Shown: in pieces, positions 45,646 to 53,805 of the stretch | Layout of the letters: each line of letters begins with the position of its first letter | Numbering within the stretch: position 1 is the first letter of the stretch | DNA from: Alistipes sp. | Lineage (GTDB): Bacteria; Bacteroidota; Bacteroidia; Bacteroidales; Rikenellaceae | Length of the DNA stretch: 64,000 nucleotides | NCBI GenBank assembly: GCA_017436185.1 | Contig: JAFSDP010000008.1 | Span: forward strand, 1-64,000 | Direction of reading: 5' to 3' | The notes under the pieces: generated by a model | What the model was told of the DNA's origin: nothing | What the model saw: only the letters and a program-made list of their open reading frames with translations | Databases searched by the model: none | Program-made: the position numbers and the translations under genes

Positions 45646-47129
45646 TTCAGCACTTCAAGGAATTTGATCGAACTTGCAATGTGGGGATACATCACCTCAT
45701 CGTTCTCGATGAAGGGTACCACCTTGCGATAATCGGCCAGCAGTGCCTCGTTGTGTGCCGACGAACGCAACGGACGGCGGAACTCGATGGCCTGTGCGGC
45801 ATTCATCAGCTCGATGGCCAACACACGCTCGACATTCATCACCACCCGATAGAGCTTCGTGGCGGCATTCGAGCCCATACTTACGTGGTCCTCCTGCCCC
45901 TGCGACGAGGGAATCGAATCGACCGAAGCGGGCATACACAACCCCTTGGTTTGGCTTACGATCGAGGCGGCCGTATATTGGGGAATCATAAAACCGCTGT
46001 TCAGACCCGGCTTGGCCACCAGGAATGGCGGCAGGTCACGCACGCCCGAGATGAGTTTGTAGGTGCGACGCTCCGAGATGTTGCCCAACTCGGCCACGGC
46101 AATGGCCAGGTAGTCCATCACCAGCGCAATGGGTTGGCCGTGGAAGTTGCCTGCCGAGACCACCAGATCCTCCTCGTGGAAGATGGTGGGGTTGTCCGTT
46201 ACGCTGTTGATTTCGGTCTCCAGCACAGAGCCTACGTAGGCAATCGTATCCTTCGACGCACCGTGTACCTGCGGGATGCAACGGAACGAATAGGGGTCTT
46301 GTACGTGTTTCTTGGGGCGGCCGATCAGTTCGCTCCCCTCCAACAGATGGCGCATCGTGCGGGCCGTCTCCAACTGTCCCTTGTGGCCACGCACCAGATG
46401 CACCTCGTCGCAGAAAGGCTCGATGCGGCCATCAAAGGCGTCGAGCGAGAGGGCGGCAATGCGGTCGGCTTGACGGCTCAAATCTTCGGCCTTGAGCCAC
46501 GACCACACCCCGAACGAACTCATAAACTGCGTACCGTTCAGAAGGGCCAACCCTTCTTTCGATTTCAGGGCAATGGGCTGCCAGCCCTGCTCCTTGAGTA
46601 CCTCGGCGGCGGGAACAACCTCGCCATCGGCCTTCTCAATCTCGCCCAATCCGATGAGCGGCAACGAGAGGTGAGCCAGAGGGGCCAAATCACCCGATGC
46701 ACCCAGCGAGCCTTGCTGATAGACCACAGGCAGCAGATCGAGGTTGTAGAGGTCGATGAGTCGCTCTACGGTCTCGAGCTGTACGCCCGAGTGGCCGTAC
46801 GACAACGACTGCGCCTTCAGGAAGAGCATCAGGCGCACAATCTTACGTGGTACTCGCTCGCCCGTACCACAGGCGTGCGACATCACCAGATTCTTCTGCA
46901 GGGTGGCCAAATCCTCCTTGCCGACCGAGATGTTGCACAACGAGCCGAAGCCGGTCGTGATGCCGTAGATGGGCTGTGCGTTGCGCTCCATCTTCTCGTC
47001 GAGGTAGCTGCGGCAACGAATGATGCGCTGACGGGCATCCTCGCTCAAGGCGAGCGGAATACGATTCTCGATGATCTCTCTTACACGGCCGAGGGTCAGT
47101 CGCTCGGCGGAAATAGGATGAATCTCCAT
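45642..47129 (-). CDS. hutH: Histidine ammonia-lyase
   Basis: First enzyme of the pathway: converts L-histidine to urocanate and ammonia. At 495 aa it has the YGITTGFGSL N-terminal loop and the GSLGASGDLAPLAHL motif, whose Ala144-Ser145-Gly146 cyclise to the MIO electrophile. Also present are FHGQPIALVMDYLAIA and the C-terminal SSQGQEDHVSMGSNAA loop. It sits between hutU (28 nt) and hutI (overlap). Confidence 0.97.
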   Translation of the reverse strand: MEIHPISAERLTLGRVREIIENRIPLALSEDARQRIIRCRSYLDEKMERNAQPIYGITTGFGSLCNISVGKEDLATLQKNLVMSHACGTGERVPRKIVRLMLFLKAQSLSYGHSGVQLETVERLIDLYNLDLLPVVYQQGSLGASGDLAPLAHLSLPLIGLGEIEKADGEVVPAAEVLKEQGWQPIALKSKEGLALLNGTQFMSSFGVWSWLKAEDLSRQADRIAALSLDAFDGRIEPFCDEVHLVRGHKGQLETARTMRHLLEGSELIGRPKKHVQDPYSFRCIPQVHGASKDTIAYVGSVLETEINSVTDNPTIFHEEDLVVSAGNFHGQPIALVMDYLAIAVAELGNISERRTYKLISGVRDLPPFLVAKPGLNSGFMIPQYTAASIVSQTKGLCMPASVDSIPSSQGQEDHVSMGSNAATKLYRVVMNVERVLAIELMNAAQAIEFRRPLRSSAHNEALLADYRKVVPFIENDEVMYPHIASSIKFLEVLK

Positions 47130-47157
47130 AAGTTAGTGGTTTTGTTTTTCAATCGTT

Positions 47158-49170
47158 CTACTTCAATGCGGCACGAATCATCTCTTCGTCGGCCTCGTTC
47201 GGCAGGGTGACCTTCAGGTTGGGGGTGCGCTCCATCTCGCGACGGATGGCCTCGTTGGCACCCTCGTTACGGGCCCACGAACGGCGGGCGATGCCGTTAT
47301 TGACATCCCACAGCAACATTCGCTCGATACGGGTGTCGGCCGCTGCGCTGCCGTCAATAACCATACCGAAACCGCCATTGATCACCTCGCCCCAGCCTAC
47401 GCCGCCGCCGTTGTGAATCGAAACCCAGGTGGCACCTCGGAAGCTGTCGCCAATCACGTTCTGGATGGCCATATCGGCCGTGCGGGAGGAGCCGTCGTAG
47501 ATGTTCGAGGTCTCACGGTAGGGCGAGTCCGTACCCGATACGTCGTGGTGGTCACGACCCAGCACGATGGGTGCCGAGATACGCCCCTCGCGAATGGCCT
47601 TGTTGAAGGCCAGGGCAATCTTCGTACGACCCTCCGAGTCGGCATAGAGGATGCGGGCCTGCGATCCTACGACCAGACGGTTGCGACCTGCCTCACGAAT
47701 CCAATGGATGTTGTCGGCCAACTGCCCCTGAATCGAGGCGGGTGCCGACTGCATAATCTTCTCCAAGACCTCGGCGGCCAGACGATCGCTCTCGGCCAAA
47801 TCCTCGGCCTTGCCCGAGGTGCAGACCCAACGGAAGGGGCCAAAGCCGTAGTCGAAGAACATCGGGCCCATAATATCCTGCACATACGAAGGGTAGCGGA
47901 ACTGCCCGCCACGCCCCATCACATCGGCACCGGCTCGTGACGACTCCAACAGGAAGGCGTTGCCGTAGTCGAAGAAGTACATACCACGCGCCGTAAGGCG
48001 GTTGATGGCATCGACCTGACGACGCAGCGAAGCCTGCACACACTCACGGAAACGCTTCGGCTCCTCGGCCATCATCTTGTTCGAGGCCTCGTAGCTGTAC
48101 CCAACGGGGTAGTAGCCACCCGCCCAGGGGTTGTGCAGCGAGGTTTGGTCCGAGCCTAAATCGACCCGAATATCCTCCTTGGCCAGCCGCTCCCACAAAT
48201 CGACCACGTTGCCCACATAGGCCATCGAGACCACCTCCTTGGCGGCTACGGCTTGACGGATGCGGACCATCAACTCGTCGAGGTTGTGGTGCAACTCATC
48301 GACCCATCCCTGCTCGTAACGCTTCTCGGCCGCCTTGGGGTTAATCTCGGCCACGACGCTCACCACCTGCGAGATGTTGCCCGCCTTGGGTTGAGCTCCC
48401 GACATACCGCCCAGACCCGACGAAACGAAGAGCATCCCTCGGGGCGAAGTTTGGCCCTCGGTGTAGCGTTTGCGGGCGGCATTCATTACTGTGATGGTGG
48501 TACCGTGCACAATGCCCTGCGGACCGATATACATATAGGAGCCTGCGGTCATCTGACCATACTGCGAGACGCCGAGGGCATTCATACGCTCCCAATCGTC
48601 GGGTTTAGAGTAGTTGGGAATCACCATACCGTTCGTCACCACCACACGGGGGGCTTCACGATGCGAGGGGAAGAGCCCGAGCGGATGGCCCGAGTACATC
48701 ACCAGCGTCTGCTCGTCGGTCATCTCCGAGAGGTACTGCATCGTAAGCAGGTACTGCGCCCAATTCTGGAACACCGCACCGTTGCCACCATAAGTAATCA
48801 GTTCGTGGGGGTGCTGCGCAACGGCTTTGTCCAGGTTGTTCTGAATCATCAGCATTATGGCAGCCGCCTGGTGCGAACGGGCAGGGTACTCCTCGATGGG
48901 ACGGGCCTTCATCTCGTAGTCGGGACGGAAACGATACATATAGATGCGCCCATAGCGTTTCAGCTCCTCCGAGAACTCCTTGGCCAACACCTTGTGGTGC
49001 TTGGCAGGGAAGTAACGCAGGGCATTTTTCAGGGCCAGCACCTTCTCCTCGTCGGTGAGGATGTCCTTGCGCTTGGGAGCGTGGTTGATGCTTTTGTCGT
49101 AGGGTTTTGCGGCAGGCAGTGTGTCGGGAATACCGGCACGAATGGCTGCTTGAAAGGCTTCCAGGGTCAT
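47158..49170 (-). CDS. hutU: Urocanate hydratase (long form)
   Basis: Second enzyme of the pathway: hydrates urocanate to imidazolonepropionate, using tightly bound NAD+. Recognised by GGNGAVFQNWAQYLLTMQYL, GLGGMSGAQPKAG (NAD site), DQTSLHNPWAGGYYPVGYSY and GRDHHDVSGTDSPYRET. At 670 aa it is about 110 residues longer than the proteobacterial enzyme, with extra sequence at the N-terminus and around the middle, as in other Bacteroidetes and some Firmicutes. It starts 3 nt after ftcD. Confidence 0.97.
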   Translation of the reverse strand: MTLEAFQAAIRAGIPDTLPAAKPYDKSINHAPKRKDILTDEEKVLALKNALRYFPAKHHKVLAKEFSEELKRYGRIYMYRFRPDYEMKARPIEEYPARSHQAAAIMLMIQNNLDKAVAQHPHELITYGGNGAVFQNWAQYLLTMQYLSEMTDEQTLVMYSGHPLGLFPSHREAPRVVVTNGMVIPNYSKPDDWERMNALGVSQYGQMTAGSYMYIGPQGIVHGTTITVMNAARKRYTEGQTSPRGMLFVSSGLGGMSGAQPKAGNISQVVSVVAEINPKAAEKRYEQGWVDELHHNLDELMVRIRQAVAAKEVVSMAYVGNVVDLWERLAKEDIRVDLGSDQTSLHNPWAGGYYPVGYSYEASNKMMAEEPKRFRECVQASLRRQVDAINRLTARGMYFFDYGNAFLLESSRAGADVMGRGGQFRYPSYVQDIMGPMFFDYGFGPFRWVCTSGKAEDLAESDRLAAEVLEKIMQSAPASIQGQLADNIHWIREAGRNRLVVGSQARILYADSEGRTKIALAFNKAIREGRISAPIVLGRDHHDVSGTDSPYRETSNIYDGSSRTADMAIQNVIGDSFRGATWVSIHNGGGVGWGEVINGGFGMVIDGSAAADTRIERMLLWDVNNGIARRSWARNEGANEAIRREMERTPNLKVTLPNEADEEMIRAALK

Positions 49171-49173
49171 ATC

Positions 49174-50871
49174 TTATCCGATTTTTTGTTCAACAATTCG
49201 CAAAATCTCCTCCTCGGCACGCTGTGCATCGAGGGCGATTTGGTCGGCCTCGGCGGTCAGTCGATCGGCCGTGGTGCGGTCTTTGAGTCCGGCGGCATTG
49301 ATGCGCACATTCAGACGGGCACCCAACACGGCACTGCGAGCTGCCAAGGCACCTACACCGGCATCCGAAACGGAGTTGGGGTTGCCCTCCTCGGCCATCG
49401 CCTTGACAAGCGGGAAGACACGGGCTGCCGCCTGCATCGTGCGCAGCGGCACCTCGGTGGCGTAGAGTGTCGCCTCTTGCAGGGCGGCACTGCGAGCAGC
49501 CTTCTCCTCGTCGGTGGTCTTGGGCATCGCAAAGACGGCCATAATGCGGTTGAAGGCGGCTGTATCCTCATCGACCAACGAGAGCAACTCCTGCATCAGT
49601 GCCTGACCCTCTTCGGCCCTGCTCGAGAACTCCTCCCAACGGTCGTCCCAACCCGCCTTGTGTGACGAAAGGTTGGCAACCATCGTTCCCAGGGCAGCAC
49701 CCAGGGTACCCATATAGGCCGAAATCGAGCCACCACCCGGTGCGGGCGATTCGCTGGCCGTCTCCTCGGCAAAGGCTTTGCAGGTCATATCCACAAGCCC
49801 CTGAGCCTTGTCGTCGGCAATCATATACTCGATGACCTTCTCCTTGGGATTGAAGGGTTTTAGATCGTCCAGTCCCATCGACTTGATGGCGATGCGGATA
49901 ATCTCCTCCTCGGAGATGCCCAACGAGCGGCGTTGTTTCTTCAGGAAGTAGCGACCGGCCTCCAGCAGGGCACGTTTCGGCACCAGACCCACAATCTCGG
50001 TACCCGTCACTCGCACCCCTCGGGCATCGGCCTTGCGGCACACCTCATCAAAGGCGATGTGGAGCGGCGTGGTGGCAATGTCGGTCAGATTCATCGAGAC
50101 CTGCGCAATGCCGTACTCGTCGATAAACCAACCGATGCCCTTTGTGGCCTTCAGCGTGCCGGGCTGCATAATGGGGTTGCCGTCAGCATCCTTCTTGATT
50201 TTGCCCACGATGGGGTTGCCCTCACGCACCGGACGACCCTTCTCGCGCACATCGAAGGCGATTGCATTGGCACGACGGGTCGAGGTGGTATTGAGATTGA
50301 AATTGACGGCAATCAGAAAGTCTCGTGCCCCCACCGCCGTAGCACCCGTGCGGGCAACCCCCTCATCGAAGGGGCGTGCACCGAAGTCGGGTGCCTTCTC
50401 CTTGACAGCCAATTTTTCGGGCAGCGCCTCGTATTCGCCCTCACGGCATACGGCCAGATTCTTTCTTTCGGGGGTGAAGGCGGCCGCCTCGTAACAATAG
50501 GTCGGTACGGCCAACTCGGTCGAGATCTTCTCGGCCAACACACGGGCCAGCACGGCACACTCCTGCAGTGTGATGCCCGAGATGGGAATCAGCGGCAGCA
50601 CATCCGTTGCACCCATACGGGGGTGAGCCCCCTTGTGGTGGCGCATATCGATCAGTTCGGCGGCACGCTTCACACCTGCATAGGCCGCTTTGAGCACCTC
50701 CTCGGGCTCGCCCACGAAGGTGACCACCGTGCGGTTGGTCGCCTCACCGGGATCTACGTCGAGCAGCTTTACGTCGCCTGCCGCCTCGATAGCGTCGGTA
50801 ATCTGTTTAATGATTAGAAGGTCGCGTCCCTCGCTGAAATTGGGGACGCATTCAATGAGTTGTTTTGCCAT
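49174..50871 (-). CDS. ftcD: Bifunctional glutamate formimidoyltransferase / formimidoyl-THF cyclodeaminase
   Basis: Transfers the formimino group of formiminoglutamate to tetrahydrofolate, then releases ammonia to give methenyl-THF. The two domains are joined as in the mammalian enzyme. Residues 1-330 are the transferase (LIECVPNFSEGRD at the start, HKGAHPRMGATDVLPLIPIS with the catalytic histidine). Residues ~360-565 are the cyclodeaminase (SPAPGGGSISAYMGTLGAAL). At 565 aa it is full length. The frame stays open far upstream, but ATG 50871 follows the promoter at 50899-50929 and gives the standard N-terminus (MAKQLIECVPNFSEG). It is the first gene of the hut operon. Confidence 0.96.
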   Translation of the reverse strand: MAKQLIECVPNFSEGRDLLIIKQITDAIEAAGDVKLLDVDPGEATNRTVVTFVGEPEEVLKAAYAGVKRAAELIDMRHHKGAHPRMGATDVLPLIPISGITLQECAVLARVLAEKISTELAVPTYCYEAAAFTPERKNLAVCREGEYEALPEKLAVKEKAPDFGARPFDEGVARTGATAVGARDFLIAVNFNLNTTSTRRANAIAFDVREKGRPVREGNPIVGKIKKDADGNPIMQPGTLKATKGIGWFIDEYGIAQVSMNLTDIATTPLHIAFDEVCRKADARGVRVTGTEIVGLVPKRALLEAGRYFLKKQRRSLGISEEEIIRIAIKSMGLDDLKPFNPKEKVIEYMIADDKAQGLVDMTCKAFAEETASESPAPGGGSISAYMGTLGAALGTMVANLSSHKAGWDDRWEEFSSRAEEGQALMQELLSLVDEDTAAFNRIMAVFAMPKTTDEEKAARSAALQEATLYATEVPLRTMQAAARVFPLVKAMAEEGNPNSVSDAGVGALAARSAVLGARLNVRINAAGLKDRTTADRLTAEADQIALDAQRAEEEILRIVEQKIG

Positions 50872-50898
50872 ATTGTGTGTTGAAATTATATTCCACCT

Positions 50899-50929
50899 CA
50901 AATTTAGCGATTTTAGTTTGAAAAAGCAA
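50899..50929 (-). promoter_or_regulatory. Promoter of the hut operon
   Basis: On the minus strand: TTG (50927-50929), 20 nt, TAAATTTG (50899-50906), about 28 nt before ATG 50871. No HutC-like or HutP-like regulator gene is present in the neighbourhood. Confidence 0.72.
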
Positions 50930-50975
50930 CAGCGCACACCTACTTTAATTATATTTTTTTGACGCTCCGAAATGC

Positions 50976-51006
50976 TTGTTTTTACGCCGAAAATGTAGTA
51001 AATTTG
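50976..51006 (+). promoter_or_regulatory. Promoter of the LOG-like gene
   Basis: TTG (50976-50978), 20 nt, TAAATTTG (50999-51006), 15 nt before ATG 51022. It is divergent from the hut promoter, with fewer than 50 bp between the two -33 boxes. Confidence 0.7.
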
Positions 51007-51021
51007 TCTAAACGAATTACG

Positions 51022-52140
51022 ATGAAGCACATTTATACCGAAATCGAGAGCCGGGCGGCTCTGGCTCCACTTATCGCTGAGGGTGGGGTGGTGCGTCATT
51101 GCGCCTTTCAAGGGGTGGTCTTTACCCCGGCAGATGCCGTGTGTAGTTTTTCGGATTGCATCTTTATGGGCTGCATCCTGCCCGAAGCGGTGAGGCAGGT
51201 GATGGCCGAGGATTGTTTGATCTTTCCTGCCATCCCCAAAACCTTCAAGGTATTTCCCTCGGCACTCTACTCCCCCGAACAACTCTACGAAGGGTATCGG
51301 ATGGGCGACGAGCGCAGCTTCGAGGAGTGTTACGACACCCGTGTCTATCGCCACTATATGGCCTATGGCAAACAGGCTGTCGATATTTCGGAGACGCTGG
51401 CCCGTTCGCTGCACGATCACGCCATTTCGGATGCCTTGCAGGATATGTTGGCTCGTTACGACGAGCGTCGGGTGGTTGCCTTTATGGGTGGTCACGCCCT
51501 GCTGCGTACCGATGCGGGTTACCACGCGGTGGCCCGAATGGCCAAGCACCTGACCGAACAGGGACTCTTGATGCTCAGCGGTGGCGGCCCGGGTGCGATG
51601 GAGGCGACTCACCTGGGTGCCTGGATGGCAGGACGCACCGATGAGGAGTTGGCCGAGGCGGTGGCTGTGTTGGCCGTAGCTCCCAAATACAGCGATGCAG
51701 GGTGGCTCGATTCGGCGCTTGAGGTGCGGCAACGTTGGCCTCAACGTCAGGGCTATTGCAGCATCGGCATTCCGACCTGGTTCTATGGTCACGAGCCGGC
51801 AACCCCCTTTGCTACCCACATTGCAAAGCTCTTCGAGAACAGTGTGCGTGAGGATGGCCTGCTGGCCCTGGCAAAGGGTGGAGTGGTCTATACCCCCGGA
51901 AGTGCCGGCACGATGCAGGAGATTTTTCAGGATGCCGCCCAAAACCACTACGAGACCTTCGGCTATGCTTCGCCGATGCTCTTTTTCGGGGTGGAGTATT
52001 GGCAAAAGACGCAACCCGTCTATCCGCTGTTGCAACACCTGGTTGCGACCGAACGTTACCGCAACCTGCAACTGCTGCTCACCGACTCGGAGCAGGAGAT
52101 CGAGGAGGCCGTGTTGCGATTTGTGCTGCAAAAAGAGTAG
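51022..52140 (+). CDS. LOG-family (lysine decarboxylase-like) protein with N-terminal extension
   Basis: A 372-aa protein. The last ~220 residues have the Rossmann fold of the LOG/nucleotide 5'-monophosphate nucleosidase family: VVAFMGGHALLR, LLMLSGGGPGAMEATHLGAW and the substrate motif TPGSAGTMQEIFQDA (a variant of PGGxGTxxE). The first ~115 residues are not part of that fold and contain a cysteine/phenylalanine pattern reminiscent of pentapeptide repeats (CAFQGVVF, CSFSDCIFMGC). The substrate is unknown; cytokinin-type or nucleotide hydrolysis is possible. The start is ATG 51022, since the frame's earlier codons precede the promoter. Confidence 0.82.
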   Translation: MKHIYTEIESRAALAPLIAEGGVVRHCAFQGVVFTPADAVCSFSDCIFMGCILPEAVRQVMAEDCLIFPAIPKTFKVFPSALYSPEQLYEGYRMGDERSFEECYDTRVYRHYMAYGKQAVDISETLARSLHDHAISDALQDMLARYDERRVVAFMGGHALLRTDAGYHAVARMAKHLTEQGLLMLSGGGPGAMEATHLGAWMAGRTDEELAEAVAVLAVAPKYSDAGWLDSALEVRQRWPQRQGYCSIGIPTWFYGHEPATPFATHIAKLFENSVREDGLLALAKGGVVYTPGSAGTMQEIFQDAAQNHYETFGYASPMLFFGVEYWQKTQPVYPLLQHLVATERYRNLQLLLTDSEQEIEEAVLRFVLQKE

Positions 52141-52210
52141 CAAGTGATATAAATGGGTGATCGAACCACTCTTTAGTAGAAAACAAACCAACAACTAATT
52201 CAATACAACG

Positions 52211-52741
52211 ATGAAAAAACTATTTGCTTTGGCCTGCGTGGCCTGTGTGATGATGCTCGTTTCGTGCGCTCCGATGTCGAAGGAGAGCTATATGGATCGC
52301 TACGAGGCCTTTATGGAAGAGGTGGCCGAAAACTATTCAACCTACACCCCCGAGCAGTGGGCCGACAAGACCGAGGAGTTCGACCTCCTTTCGGGCGAGT
52401 GGTACCACAAGTTCAAGAACGAGATGTCGTTCCGTGAGAAGGTAGTTGTGGGTGCCTACCAGGTGAAATATGCCTACTACTACTCGCTGGGCGAAGCACA
52501 GAAGGTTGTGAAGGGTCTTACCGAGGATGAGCAACTCCAGGAGTGGAAGGAGCAGGCCCAGGAGTACATCAATAACGATATGGAGGACGATCTGAAGGAC
52601 CTGATGGATGAGGTGTCGAAGGCCGGTGTCGAGGCCCAGAAGTTCATCGAGGATATTGCCGATGAGCTGGAGGCCAATAGTGAGGATATTCAAGAGATGA
52701 TCGATGACGCCTCAAGCAAATTGGAGGAGCAGTTTAACTAA
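52211..52741 (+). CDS. Small acidic lipoprotein (DUF6565-like)
   Basis: A 176-aa lipoprotein (MKKLFALACVACVMMLVSC, C19). The rest is mostly alpha-helical and acidic, with likely coiled-coil stretches (from about residue 100: TEDEQLQEWKEQAQEYINND, then many D and E). The shape fits the DUF6565-type lipoproteins of Bacteroidales, but I am not certain. The 3' end overlaps the start of the PqiA-like gene by 38 nt. Function unknown. Confidence 0.75.
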   Translation: MKKLFALACVACVMMLVSCAPMSKESYMDRYEAFMEEVAENYSTYTPEQWADKTEEFDLLSGEWYHKFKNEMSFREKVVVGAYQVKYAYYYSLGEAQKVVKGLTEDEQLQEWKEQAQEYINNDMEDDLKDLMDEVSKAGVEAQKFIEDIADELEANSEDIQEMIDDASSKLEEQFN

Positions 52742-53195
52742 ACTGCAACTTCCCGCTGCGTGGGTGATGCTGACACTCTCGGTGCTCTTCTTTGCACTGG
52801 GTGTCAGCTTTCCCATTATGCGGACCGGCTATCAGATATTGGGCTTCGGACTGAAAAATACGGAGGTTAATATCTTCGATTCGGTGGCCCTGTTCTACGA
52901 TGCGGGCGATTGGTTCATCGCTACGGTCATCCTGCTCTTTACCTTTGTGCTGCCTACGGTGAAGTATATCGAACTCTTCGCTCGCCTCATCACCCGTCGT
53001 TTTGCTACGAGCCAACTCAATATCGACAAATGGAATATGATCGATGTCTTCTTGGTGGCTCTGCTGTTGCTCAATTTTAAGATGAACTCTTCGTTCGTGG
53101 TGATGGAGTTGGAGGTCGGAACGGTCTATATTGCGCTGGCTGTTATCACCCGAATCTTTGCTGTAATGCTCATTAAGCAACCTAAAAATGGTTGA
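52704..53195 (+). CDS. PqiA-like integral membrane protein
   Basis: A 163-aa protein with four transmembrane segments (about 20-37, 68-88, 109-124, 135-155) and the PqiA-type features VSFPIMRTG, NIFDSVALFYDAGDW and VLPTVKYIELF, with WNMIDVFLVALLL. It corresponds to one PqiA domain, about 40% of the length of the two-domain E. coli protein, and lacks the zinc-ribbon cysteines. Such proteins act in envelope lipid homeostasis in other bacteria; no MCE-domain partner is nearby. The start lies 38 nt inside the preceding gene; a later start at M22 (52767) is possible. Confidence 0.8.
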   Translation: MTPQANWRSSLTKLQLPAAWVMLTLSVLFFALGVSFPIMRTGYQILGFGLKNTEVNIFDSVALFYDAGDWFIATVILLFTFVLPTVKYIELFARLITRRFATSQLNIDKWNMIDVFLVALLLLNFKMNSSFVVMELEVGTVYIALAVITRIFAVMLIKQPKNG

Positions 53196-53225
53196 TATAT
53201 CGCTTTTTGTGTGCCTAAATAGCGC

Positions 53226-53250
53226 ATTATACAATTCGATATTGTATAAT
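53226..53250. promoter_or_regulatory. Palindromic operator candidate
   Basis: Perfect 10-bp arms (attatacaat / attgtataat) around a 5-nt spacer. The right arm covers the -33 box of the promoter at 53242-53272, which suits a repressor site. Confidence 0.6.
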
Positions 53251-53272
53251 AAGTAAAAATTTTGTATATTTG
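53242..53272 (+). promoter_or_regulatory. Promoter of the unknown gene at 53298
   Basis: TTG (53242-53244), 20 nt, TATATTTG (53265-53272), 25 nt before ATG 53298. Its -33 box lies inside the palindrome at 53226-53250. Confidence 0.72.
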
Positions 53273-53297
53273 TGTCGCAAACAAAACAAATAGCAAA

Positions 53298-53654
53298 ATG
53301 AGCAGTATGACCATTCAAGCCCTATTACCGTCGCTTTGTGCCGATGAGGCGAAACTGAAGACCGGTGAATTGTATCTGTTTCATCCCTCGAAACGCAGTT
53401 GTCCGTTCAATGAGAGCCTGTTGGGTGTCTATGGAGGATACGATCGCGAGGGTATTCGTTTGGAGAGTATGACCCGCGATATGGTCCATTTCCGTTATGG
53501 TGAAGTGTTGCCGAGCACCTATTGCTATTGTCGCCACGCCTCCTCCTCCGAGATTCGCGATTATTTCTACAATCTGGCCATCGACGAGGTGCGTCGCTAC
53601 GGACTACCCAAGCAGCACGATACTGTTTCTCTTTCGTTATTGGAGGAGGAGTGA
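53298..53654 (+). CDS. Hypothetical protein
   Basis: A 118-aa protein with no signal peptide and no family that I recognise. It is hydrophilic with an acidic end (SLLEEE), several aromatic residues and four cysteines, two of them in a CYCR motif near residue 78. The start ATG 53298 is set by the promoter; the frame extends upstream into the -7 box. It has its own promoter, operator-like palindrome and terminator, so it is a self-contained unit. The neighbouring genes give no functional hint. Confidence 0.7.
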   Translation: MSSMTIQALLPSLCADEAKLKTGELYLFHPSKRSCPFNESLLGVYGGYDREGIRLESMTRDMVHFRYGEVLPSTYCYCRHASSSEIRDYFYNLAIDEVRRYGLPKQHDTVSLSLLEEE

Positions 53655-53679
53655 CAAAGTTTTCAAAATTCACTGATTA

Positions 53680-53712
53680 AGGTTGCATTTTCTTGAATGC
53701 GACCTTTTTTTG
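53680..53712 (+). terminator. Terminator after the hypothetical gene
   Basis: Ten-bp stem with one G-T pair (aggttgcatt / aatgcgacct, 53680-53705), followed by seven T. Confidence 0.8.
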
Positions 53713-53724
53713 TGGGCGGAAAAG

Positions 53725-53755
53725 TTGATTTTTATCGTTCGTTTTGCTAACTTTG
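53725..53755 (+). promoter_or_regulatory. Promoter of tnaA
   Basis: TTG (53725-53727), 20 nt, TAACTTTG (53748-53755), 50 nt before ATG 53806. The leader is too short for an enterobacterial tnaC-type peptide with a downstream regulatory region. Confidence 0.75.
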
Positions 53756-53805
53756 TTAGTGAATGTAACTTAAAACGCAACTTAACAACCTAAAATTAAA
53801 TAACT

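Noticed and set aside
50872..52194. Longer N-terminus of ftcD (frame open to 52194)
   Set aside because: The extra part runs antisense to the LOG-like gene and past the hut promoter; the standard N-terminus starts at 50871.
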